Below, in pieces: positions 11,103-21,453 of a DNA stretch of 64,000 nucleotides (positions are counted from its first letter, which is position 1; every line of letters begins with the position of its first letter). The stretch covers positions 124,001 through 188,000 of the forward strand of contig JADCRB010000085.1 in NCBI GenBank assembly GCA_021464245.1. Direction: 5' to 3'. Below the pieces are notes generated by a model. The model ran no database searches, was not told the origin of the DNA, and saw nothing but the letters and a program-made list of their open reading frames with translations. The stretch is from Carallia brachiata. Lineage: Eukaryota > Streptophyta > Magnoliopsida > Malpighiales > Rhizophoraceae. Made by a program: the position numbers and the translations under genes.

Positions 11103-12447
11103 TGCTCAACTACAGATTTATTCTTTTCCCTTTGGGGAAGAAAATAAAAATAAAAATAAAAATCTATGTGATCTTGTGTACCAGCATAGGACCCTAAGAT
11201 GCTGTAATGAATTGACGTACGTTCTATCTTATAATGTGACCATTTAACGTCCTGTTCAACATTTGCATTTTTTTTTTCCCTTATTGTTTGGTGCTTGAAA
11301 ATTGTGGGTATTAATAATAATTCTTGTGTATTTTAGTTATGTTTTCTTGTGTATTTCTATTGTTGTCACCTTCTTTCTGTCTTATCTTATTTGTATGATT
11401 TCGCTTCATTAGACATAGCCAAAGAGCTTACAAAAGCTTAAAACAGTGGCTCCACCCAAAGGGATATTTCAGCTGACCAATCGATTCGCGAGAAAACGAG
11501 AGGGGACGTCGATCTGAGTCAGTTTCCGACAGAAGTATCTCCCACAGCAGACATGTCGTTTATCCGAGATATCTCATCTTGGCCCATAGGACGAGATTCT
11601 CGAATGCCAACGAGTCCATATAATCTTTTTTTTTGGTTTAATTGATTCTGATTATAATTCAAACTGAAAATTGTGGGTCATTGTAGAACACAGAAATTTG
11701 AAGGCAGAAAACTAATGATGCCGGAAACGGACGTGGTTTTATTTCTCCAGTAAATATAGGCAATACCACCGATGGTTATTGTCTAATAGGGAATTTATTC
11801 ATACTATAAAGGCGTAGTGGGAACCTACAATAATCCTTATCCAACATAGCAACTATTCCTACCGGATCATAGGATGTTCATCCCCACCCACCCATCTTTA
11901 TAACCAAAAAAAAAAAAAAAAACCAAAAACCAAAAAGTGAATATAAACAATTTATTTATGAAAATTAAATTATAATGTTTAGACTGCGAACAGTAATTCG
12001 ACGGTGATTCAGCATGCTTTTTCCAACGTTGTTTCAGATTTGAGTTCCCTTATTAGTAATTCCTGTAAATTAAAAGTGAATTTAAATGTAAGTATAATAT
12101 TGAGTTATAAATTTTTTAAAATCGAAGTTGAATTTAGAATAAATCCACTTAAATTAATAATACTCCTGATTAATGATTAATTCTCAATTCCAATTTATAA
12201 ATATAATAATTACGATATAATTTTTAGATTAAAAAAATATAAAAAGAATAATCTTTAGACAAAATGCAGGCAGGGAATGCAAGGAAAAAAAAAGGGCTTC
12301 AGTGGAATAAAACGACACCGTACTTGAAAAATGGCCACCATGCCTTCTTCCCCTCTGCGGCTCTACGCGAAGAGGATCGGCAGAGTAGTTTTCCACAAAA
12401 AAAAATTAAAAAAAAAAACAGAAAGCATACTTACAAAAGCACACAGA
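11103..12447. other. intergenic region between the small protein and RRP41-like gene
   Basis: No gene is visible. The first 150 bases probably hold the small gene's 3' UTR with an AAAATAAAAATAAAAAT run. From 11950 to 12250 the DNA is very AT-rich. Just before the RRP41-like start there is AAAACGACACCGT (about 12308-12320), a motif type often seen in eudicot promoters. Confidence 0.45.
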
Positions 12448-15400
12448 ATGGCATCGAAGCCCGGAGCAGCTCCGACCACCTACTCGCCGGCGCCGTCTCG
12501 GAAATCCCGGACCCCCATTTTCAGTGATGCGGACCTCGATTGGGTCCGACCCGACGGCCGCGGCTTCCACCAGTGCCGCCCTGCATGTATGCACTTTTCT
12601 TTTTTCCTTTCTTTTTCAAGAAAAGAAGGTTTCTTTTGTTATTTAGTTTATTTTTTTCCCACTGGTTCTTGTAATTAATATCAAATTTTGATTGTTTGTT
12701 GGCCATCAGTGAGTGAATTATCACTTTTTCTCTGGCGGGTTTTGACGACTGCAAATTTTTCCTAGCAATGTTGCTATGCCTGATTGCTTTAAGACTTTTT
12801 TTTCTCTTTTAATTTGTTTTCTTTTGTGCATTTCGTTTACATTGGTTGATTGGGTGGATGTGTGTCTCTGTGCTGTACGTTGCTATAGTTTAATATATGA
12901 TCCATTCCATGTCAAGCAACCGTTCAACCCGAAAGCTTAAGCTGTTGATTGAGACCCGGGAATGGATCGTATGGTATACTTTAATGTATGTGTTTTCAAT
13001 GATGTTGGTGTGGAATCCTTTTGGTTTTCCCATTAATGTATCGGGCGACATTTTGTCTCTCTTTTGGTGCATTAGTATAGGGTTAGAGACTTAGAGGTAG
13101 ACAAGCATAGAGATTGGTGCTGTACTATAGATTGTCGTATGATTGATATAAACATTCAGTTAAAGGGACATGTATCATTTGTCATTGGAGATCAGCAAGT
13201 TTCACTATCTATTCTGATAGTGGTAAAGTGACCGTCAATAAAAAATGTGACACTGATAGGTTAAAAGTGGGCTCACTCTTGATGCAAGCAAGTTTGCTAT
13301 TAGCAGAGAAAATTTGTCATTTCGTTGATGTCAAGTTGCATGCCTTCTACTTTAGTAGGCTTAGTTCTTTTCCATACTCATTGATTAATCTAGCTTTCAA
13401 ATTTTGAAATATGTATTGCCTACATAGAGCCCATCTATTCAATTGTAACCCCCCCCCCCCCCCCCCAACCCTCTGCCCCTCCCCCGCTCTCACACACACT
13501 TTGATGCAGATGTAGACACACACATGAGTAGATGCGCTCACGTCTGCAGACATATCATGTAGAAGTATACCATGTAACAATAAGTTGTTTTTTACTTGCA
13601 GTTTTCAGGACTGGTGCTGTGAATGCTGCTGCAGGTTCTGCTTATGCTGAGTTTGGGAATACCAAAGTCATTGTGTCTGTGTGAGTATATATTATCATTG
13701 TGTATAGTATATTTTTCTTCATTGCGTCTGTGTGAGTATGCATTTTCATTTTGTATGGTATATTTTTCTTGATCTATTTTAATTTTTATTTATTCGTCTT
13801 TACTTTTTACCTTTGACAATATTGGCAGAATCGAGAAGCTTGAGTTCATGGTATATCTTATTATGTGCTCATTTGGCAGTTTAGTCCATATAATCCTGTT
13901 TTAACATGTGGCTGGTCTTTCTTGGTTCAGGTTTGGGCCCAGGGAAAGTAAGAAAGCAATGATGTATAGTGATGTGGGCCGACTAAATTGCAATGTTAGT
14001 TATACAACCTTTGGTACCCCAATTCGTGGACAGGTATAAAGAGATTTCATCAAACAAGATAAATTCAATTTAAGCCTTCTATTTCTTGTGAGTTATTTGA
14101 TCTGATGTCTGAAGCCCCTGTTGGTAGGGATCAGACCACAAAGAATTTTCCTCAATGCTTCACAAAGCTTTGGAAGGTGCAATAATGATGGAAACTTTCC
14201 CCAAGACAACAGTAGATGTCTTTGCATTGGTGTTGGAATCCGGTGGCAGTAAGTTACGGCTTCAAGATAAAACCTTGGTCTGTTTCTGGCATGGAAAAAT
14301 GGAAACATGATAATAAATGTTATGAAAGGTTTAAGAAACCTTAGCCTTCCTCCACGCTTGAGGAACCTTCAGAAATTATATGCTATCACAAATAGCTTTA
14401 ATCTTGTGAAACTTATTAGGGATTTGATGCATTTTCTTGTTATGGTCTGACTCTCTAGTCTCTATTGCATGTTCAATAGTTTTACCAATTTATTTTTTTC
14501 TTTGTGCTGAACAATTAGTAGCAGAACTATGGATATAATAAGTTTAATTTCCTTTGAACATATATATGAGCTTCGTCATTTTTTACCTGCAGGTGACCTT
14601 CCTGTTATAATATCTTGTGCAAGCATTGCCTTGGCAGATGCTGGGATTATGATGTATGACCTTGTTGCTGGAGTTTCGGTGGTATGTGTCCGGCATTAAA
14701 TGCTTGTCAAAACCTTTTTTTTTCCTGTGTTTAAGAATGAAGTATATATTTTTGGCATACGGTCAATCTCTAATTCCAATTCTGACCATTGGACAGAGAA
14801 CTCAGCATCTCAGAACTTTTGAATGATAGTTCTTCATGTCATTAATGTTGACCATCCTTTGTCTGCCGTTCTTGTGGCCTGCCAATATTTTTTCCCCATT
14901 TATGACATGGTTGTGTTCCTAAAGGCGATGCTGTTATTCCTTGCCTTGTTGCAAGATTTTGTTAAGAGTATGATGTATCCTGATTCTTCTACTCCATCAA
15001 AATCCTTTTTCTGAAGCTTGGTGAAGGATAGTGCAGTCAAAAACCCATTTTGATGGGGATGGTTTAATAGGCTGTCAAATGTCCTCAGTATTATTTTGAT
15101 ACACAACAGTCCTTTCTCCATCATTTGTCCATATTCAGTCTATGTTCATGAAGCCAGCTTTGGTGTAATGGTAAGGTTACCTTATTGTGACATGGAGGTC
15201 ATTGGTTCAAGTTGCCTAAAAAGTCTCTTTGTGGAAAACAAATACGTATAACCATTTCTCAGCCCCATAGCGTGGAAGCCTTGTACATTGGACGTCCATT
15301 TTATTCAATCTCTGTTCATACATTTCTTGTCAAATTTTTATGTTTGTCGTCTGTTAACTTCTTGTGGTGCATAGTCTTGTCTTGGTAGAAATCTAGTCAT

Positions 15401-15698
15401 TGATCCGATATTGGAAGAGGAAGGCTGTCAGGATGGAAGCCTAATGCTTACTTGCATGCCTTCTCGTTATGAGGTCACTCAGCTTACCGTTACTGGGGAA
15501 TGGTCGACTGCAAATCTGAACGAGGTGTGTCATCTTAAGCTATTTACATCTCAAACTTTTTATGCAACTGGAGTGGCTATACTAATTTTGTTTCACAAAC
15601 ATAAACAGGCAATGCAGCTTTCCTTGGATGCTTGCTCAAAGCTGGCAAAGATAATGAGATCATGTTTGAAAGAGGCTGCTTCAGCTCCACAAGATTAG
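12448..15698 (+). CDS. RRP41L: exosome RNase PH-fold subunit, RRP41-like / MTR3-like
   Basis: Seven exons give a clean 256-residue protein: 12448-12586, 13602-13680, 13931-14033, 14128-14248, 14593-14681, 15375-15524, 15609-15698. All introns are GT-AG and all phases agree. The N-terminus SDADLDWVRPDGRGFHQCRP leads into the RNase PH core: AYAEFGNTKVIVSVFGPRES, DVGRLNCNVSYT, then DHKEFSSMLHKALEG and ETFPKTTVDVFALVLESGG. The second RNase PH subdomain carries ISCASIALADAGIMMYDLVA and ends around SLDACSKLAKIM. This is the plant RRP41-like branch, related to the MTR3 ring subunits of the RNA exosome, which degrades and trims RNA 3'-to-5' in nucleus and cytoplasm. It is distinct from canonical RRP41, so whether it has phosphorolytic activity cannot be told here. 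Intron 1 contains an 18-C run, intron 2 begins with a duplicated splice donor, and intron 5 carries a SINE. Confidence 0.9.
13449..13466. repeat. poly(C) tract in RRP41-like intron 1
   Basis: Eighteen consecutive C bases. It is one of four C or G runs of 18 to 27 bases in this window. The complementary strand could form a G-quadruplex. Confidence 0.9.
13670..13771 (+). repeat. 51-bp tandem duplication that doubles a splice donor
   Basis: Copy 1 (13670-13720) contains the last 11 bases of exon 2 and its donor TCTGT|GTGAGT. Copy 2 (13721-13771) repeats the same donor context and the intron start with about seven mismatches. Use of the second donor would add 51 bases, but the reading frame meets TGA at once, so that form would be truncated. 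Confidence 0.85.
15133..15319 (+). mobile_element. Au-type SINE with target site duplication in RRP41-like intron 5
   Basis: The insert (about 15150-15302) starts with GCTTTGGTGTAATGGTAAGG, a tRNA-like box A, followed by GACATGGAGGTCATTGGTTCAAGTTGC, which contains box B. This layout matches the angiosperm Au-type SINEs. It is flanked by ATTCAGTCTATGTTCAT (15133-15149) and ATTCAATCTCTGTTCAT (15303-15319), 15 of 17 matching, as a target duplication. The 3' part is degraded, so this is an old insertion. Confidence 0.75.
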
Positions 15699-17530
15699 AA
15701 TTGTAGGTAGTAATGTTACTATTATAATGCAAATCATCTTTTTTCAGTTGCTTGTATTCCTCTTCTTTCTTCTCTCACCCTTCCCTCGAAAGAAAAAAAG
15801 GGAAAAAAGCGGCCGAATTTTTTTTTCCTGTAGACAGAATTTGGACAGTTTTTTTTCTGTGCTTACGGACAATAAAAACCTACAGAGCTGATTTTTTTTG
15901 AGAAAAAGGAGATATTGTAAGGATATTAGTCATTGTCCCTATAGAGTCGGGCTAGAGTCACCCCACTAGTCGAGCAATGATGGTGCCATGCGGGATTTTC
16001 TCACACCCAGTCACAATGTATCAGGGGCTCAACTTGGGGTCGCCTCACCACTCGAGCAATGTTATGTGAAACTCTTATACCTAGCCGTGACATATCGAAT
16101 CTAAAATCTAACTTTGATTTCTTTAAATCAAGGAGAGAAATTTGAATGCGTCGACCATCCACTGAACTTTCACATTGGCTGGAACAGACCCTGTTCTATA
16201 AAGTGGATTGGTAATTGTCATGTATATTTGAGCTTCTCTCCCGTTGCTGAACGGTCACACTTTTGACCATTGGCCACTTTAACTTTAATTCACCTAGGCC
16301 AGGTCACGATTCTAGTTCGAACCGAATCGAATCAAGTTGAAACTGAAATCGACTTACCTAGGCCAGACCGTGATTTTTGGTTCAAACTGAATTGAATCAT
16401 GTTGGAACTGAAACTATGATCAGAACCGCTTCCATGGTTACATTTCACTCTTAAAAACCGGAACTATAGTTATAATTGTAAACATACGAGAATATTATCG
16501 GAACCAAACTATGATCGCTGATTCTTAACTGCTGAATTGGAACCAGCGATACGAAAAATGAAAACACACTAAGGGTCGAGAAAGAAAAATCATTTTCCTT
16601 TAAGTCTTTTTTTGGGAAAAAAAAAAATAAAAAAAAAAGGAAAAAGCAAAGAGTGGAGCCAATTTGAAAGTCGTCTGTCTGAAACTGAAACTAGAATTTA
16701 TAAAACTGGAACTAGACACACCAATTTGTTTTTGACCTCAATCTTCAGAGACTTTGCAGGTGTGTTTCAATCCACGTTAAAAGAAGAGGAATTCTTAGTG
16801 GGATTTTTCTAAATGAAATTAAAATAATATTAAAATAATATTAAATAAAATTTAAATAAATAAATAAATTATCAAAAATCATAATTATTTTAATATTATT
16901 TAAAATACAAACTGAACTTTTGAAAATATGTATGATACAACCGTTTCAAAGAGTAAATCTATAATCATGTAAAGAACAACGATATCACCGTATGGATTGG
17001 GACAGGACATGAAGCTCTGTCCAGGACCCTCTACATAGAAGTCTATCTTGTCACTTTTAATTGATGCCATTTATTTCTTTATTTACGGCCTCATTCAATT
17101 TAATAAAAATACAATACAATACTTTTCTTGGCAGAAGTGCATTTATTGAATGTCGTATCACAAAAAAAAAAAAAAAAGGAAAAATGGATATTCAATGTCA
17201 TATAACCTTCTGGATCTAATATTTTTGTGTTTTCTTTTGTTTGCTTCCGGAGAAATTCACAAGTGATCGGAACTTAGAATATGGTAAAATCCCACAAAAT
17301 GCTAGAATGCTAGAACTATAGTTCAAGTGTCAGAAAAGTGTTTTGGATTTTTTTTTTTTTAGAACTCCATATTCAAAAATTATATTAGATTCTAACTACT
17401 CTAATTTGAGGCTTTAAGTCGCAAAGGATCCACTAACGAGCAAAACTCTTCTAACGTTTATTTTTTTTATACACAAGCTTCAAAACTGAAATCTTATTTA
17501 ATGAGAATTAAATTCCAATCATCAGAACCA
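15699..17530. other. intergenic region with diverged internal repeats
   Basis: No gene is supported. Two weak duplications are visible. A block at about 15955-16020 (CACCCCACTAGTCGAGCAAT) resembles one at 16042-16095 (GCCTCACCACTCGAGCAAT). ACCTAGGCCAGGTCACGATT (about 16290) resembles ACCTAGGCCAGACCGTGATT (about 16356), each followed by a GTTCRAACYGAATYGAATCA stretch. These look like old transposon remains. An AT-rich segment with TAAATAAA repeats lies at 16805-16900. Confidence 0.5.
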
Positions 17531-18888
17531 ACAAGCGTTTTGAGATGACAATTTTACTCGTACGCTTTGGAGATTATCTGTATTCGTCCCGATAGATACA
17601 TGATCAAAACTAATTGACCGGAGAACAAGACGAGGATCAGGGATCCCCGTATTTTTTGAGTGAGTACGTGGATGAGTTTAATCCTCATATATTTTTAACG
17701 TATACGGAGATGGGGATGGTTCACCTATCTTCATCCCTATTTCCATCCCTATACCCTCCTCGTTTATTTTTTTAATTATTTATTTTTTTAATTTTTATTC
17801 GTTTTTATTATTAATATTTATTACCTTCACTTTCAATAACTTATATTTTAACTACCTTTAAATTATTAATAGAATTGTTTTATTTTACCAAGATAGTTTA
17901 CTTGAAATATTGATAATCTTGAAATCAATAATTCAAATAATAACTAATTCTAATGATAATCACGAAATTGTTAATAAATATTATAAGAATCACAACAACT
18001 TGTCATACAAGTTTTCAGCAAATAATTTGAAAGTTTGGCCTTAAATACACAAGTTAGAAAGATTATTTTTTTACTAAAAGTTTTGTTATGAAACACTATT
18101 TTTTTTTTTTAAAAAAAAAAAGCTAGCATATACATGCAAAAAATATGAGAATAAATTATTTAAAAAGTTATGAACGAAGTTAAAACCCTTAACATTATAT
18201 ACAAAAAAATAGACAAAATAATTTAAAATCATGAGGTGAAGTTTTTATAATTTTCATTTATTAAATTTTTTTATAATTGAGTTTTTTTTATATGATCATA
18301 TCTTTAAAAATGTAGTTTTAAACTTTATTATTTTACAACAATTGAAACGTTGAATACGATTTATCTAAATTATTCTTCTATGTCAGCATCTTAAAAAATA
18401 GTGTCATTATATCAGTATATAAACTTAAGCAATATAGTTTTAATACTTACTTATTATAAACTTGAGTAATATAACATTTTTGAAAATAGTATCATTATTC
18501 TTCTACACATTGTGCATCAAGTTGTAAGTTGTAAGACCTTAATTTTTATTGCTAATTTTTAATATAAAACTTGTGCATTTGAATTTTAATAGTTAAATCA
18601 CTTATTATTATATTTTTAAGTTAAATGATGTTTGTAATATAAACAGTTGACTTGTCATTAATTACGAATATAAAGTAATTTGAGTTGTGAAAATATAATT
18701 TTTTTAATTTTTATTTCAACGGGTATGAGGTTGAAACGGAGATCCTCATTTCTCAACAGGGATGGGGACGAGAATTAAAATTTCATACCCGATGGAGACG
18801 GGAATGAGGATGAAGGTGATAAATCGGTACAGAGAACGAAATAGTCATCCCGGCTCCTAACCCTCTCCATTGCCAACCCTACAAGCAT
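17531..18888. mobile_element. degraded hAT-like element, non-coding
   Basis: The right end reads, on the complementary strand, AGGGTTGGCAATGGAGAGGG, the style of plant hAT terminal repeats. The left end near 17541 reads TGAGATGACAATTTTACTCG, a weak counterpart. Subterminal stretches rich in GGGGATGGGGA and TCATCCC face each other at 17630-17760 and 18720-18860. Flanking ACAAGCGT (17531-17538) and ACAAGCAT (18881-18888) could be an 8-bp target duplication with one mismatch. The interior is AT-rich and has no transposase. The exact left end is uncertain. Confidence 0.5.
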
Positions 18889-21453
18889 TGGTAAAGTGTT
18901 TTGGATAGGTGTTTTTTTTTTTTTTTTTTAGAATAAAAGTGTTTTGGATGGTTGAAGAACGTATTGTTTGGTTTTTTTGTTCTTCTTTCGGCTCCAGGTA
19001 TAATATAAATAAACAATCGGAATTCTTTTGTTTTTAATTTATTCAACTGAAACTTCTCATCGCCATTCTAATAGCATTAAACTAATATAAATAGACAATC
19101 GAAATTCTAGCTGTTCGATAGGTACAAAATACAATTATACAAGAATCTGGCAAGAAATCGACCGGGGGGGGGTAATTGTTAAAAAAAAAAGAAAATTATT
19201 TGATAAGATTTTTTAAATAAAATTAAAATAAAATCAAAGTGATTTTGATCATTAAATGACTAAATTTTTTTTAAATAATATATTAATAGCTATTGAATAG
19301 ACTACATAACTATTTTATTATTATTTAAAATACAACTATATAATAAAATTATCTTAAGAAAGAACGGGGAAATGCACGCATACTGAAAAATAAATTAAAA
19401 AAAAAAAGGAACTCCAATTAATTTCTGGTCGCAGGACCCACAACTCGTAGAAAGCGGCTGAAAGTCAATGTCTAGGTGTCACCGTCGAGGCTGTCCTCCG
19501 GCTTCAGCCGTTACTATTTGCCACAGCAGCTTCGAAACAAAATGCATACATGTAACATTTTAACTTCTATGTATGCTTTATATTGATTTGTCTTTCTTGT
19601 TTCGAACATAAGCCTGATGTCGTTTCTTCTCCAGGTTCACAATTTTAAAAAACAAAAAACTTGGACAATGTCAGTAAATTTCGGATAGGATTCCATCTAG
19701 TTTGTTAATCTTTTATTGGTCAATCTTCTAGTTTGTTTTCTTGTATTCTTAGAAGAGGTTCTCAGAATAATGTTATTGTCTGTATGTTGAATTATGATTC
19801 CCTGAAGAGTGTACCTTATGATGTGATAATCTGATTGATAATTCGGTGTATTGTGCCACGATCCGAATTCAAGTTTTAGCAGCTGTAAAAGTGGCAAAGT
19901 CCACTTCTCGAGCTTTTTTGGCTTGCTACATTCTAATTTAAGATTTATTAATCTAGTGGTTGAACGGATAGACTTATTCCGACTCAATAATATTCAGGTG
20001 GTGGGTCATTTTAGTAAGAGTTGGTTGAACGAAGATAACAAAAGTCATCTTGGTCTCCACAGACAGATGCGATGACCGACTACGACGGGGCATCTTTTTT
20101 TTTTTATAAGAAAAAAATTCTGTTAAGAATGTGAAGTACATAGGCAAAGCATTTCCAACGTTTTTGCAGGCGAAAATAACAAGAATTAGTGCCTTACTAT
20201 CATCCAAGCTGCCCAATAGAACCCCCATAACCCAGACGGCATTGCTTTCCATTTCTGTTTTGTTTCTTATTGAATGTTTTTTTCTCGTTTTGCCTTATTC
20301 ATTGAGTTTTGGTCGTTTTGCCTGAATTTTGTTTGTAGTGGAGTTCGGTCATAACTAAGTTAAGAATCTATAACGATAAAAATGTAGCAGAAATGTTTTC
20401 TTATATATAAAGGGACTTCCACGCCCTCTTTTTCAGAACTATTCTGTGTTTTTTTGGAATGATATGTGTGATTGGCAATCCTGGCCAAGCTCAACAGGTA
20501 TGGTGCTAGAAGTTCGTTTTCGCCTTTTTTTTAGTGATTTTGTGGGATAATTAGTGTAGCAAAAGTAGGCGTGACACCGATTAGAGATAGATCGAAGGAT
20601 AGTTGAGTTGTTTTGTACACGTCCACGTAGGAGCTACGAATGTTCTAATTAAGAGAGGGAACTCAATTCAGGTCTATGGTGAGAGCAGAGAAAGAGGGTG
20701 ACTGATTTAGAAAAACTACTTCTCATGCAAACTTGGTTCATAGTGAAATACAATGGCGAAAAAATGTTCATCTGGCCAATCTCCATTAAATTTGTGATGT
20801 ATGCATCCTTCTTCGTTTGCATAATATGTGCTAAAAAGCACGATGTTGAAATTTCAGTGTAATTTCATTGTTTGTGAAGGAATTATGTTAAATCTTCTAA
20901 TAAAAAGATGTTATGTTAAATTGTTAAGCGTATTTTGTTGGTGTTTGAGTTAAAGGGAGAGTATCTTAGTTCCAGGCTTTTTGGGGTGGCTTTAAAGATG
21001 ATTTATTGCTTTCACATGTTTCTGCTTTTAACAAGTTGATTTTCTGAAAAGTTGGCTATTCTTTAAGGTGTGTCCACAACTAGTTGCCAGTTTGAGGTTG
21101 TATTAAGAAAGAAATTTTGGTCACATGTTTGACTTATAGTTTGCCTGTTGTTCAGCCGACTGATAAAATTGCCTGAAATAATGGGGTACCCATTTGTGAT
21201 GCCAGATTCATGGCCAAACTGACATAGATCTTTATTATCTCATGTTCACATGATACCTGTTTTATTGGTACAAAAGATGGACTCTTTTGCTTCTGGTGGA
21301 TTTCAGCTCATGCCTTGTCAGTTTCAGCTGATTTACTGACTCATGCCTATTAATGGTTGATTTTCAGCCTGATATGCCCCCCACTTCTTGCTGTCTTGTA
21401 TAGCAGATTGAACCCAGAGATTGAAGCAGCTGATATACTTTGAAAACTGAAAA
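18889..21453. other. upstream region and probable 5' leader of CNGC15
   Basis: No separate gene is convincing; short frames on both strands near 19700-20330 have no known motif. A TATA-like site sits at 20401. A leader intron is plausible, with donor CAACAG|GTATGG near 20496 and acceptor TTTTCAG near 21367, followed by about 86 bases of leader before the ATG. This leader model is inference. Confidence 0.45.
20401..20412 (+). promoter_or_regulatory. TATA-box candidate for the CNGC15 gene
   Basis: TTATATATAAAG lies in a position that would start a leader near 20435, before the proposed leader intron. It is the best TATA candidate upstream of the channel gene. Confidence 0.4.

Noticed and set aside
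12264..12527. Frame starting upstream of the RRP41-like gene
   Set aside because: It is a shifted reading of the leader and exon 1; the RNase PH protein reads in the frame starting at 12448.
19697..20252. Minus-strand frames of 92-96 codons upstream of CNGC15
   Set aside because: No motif, overlapping frames on both strands, and a position in the likely CNGC15 promoter.
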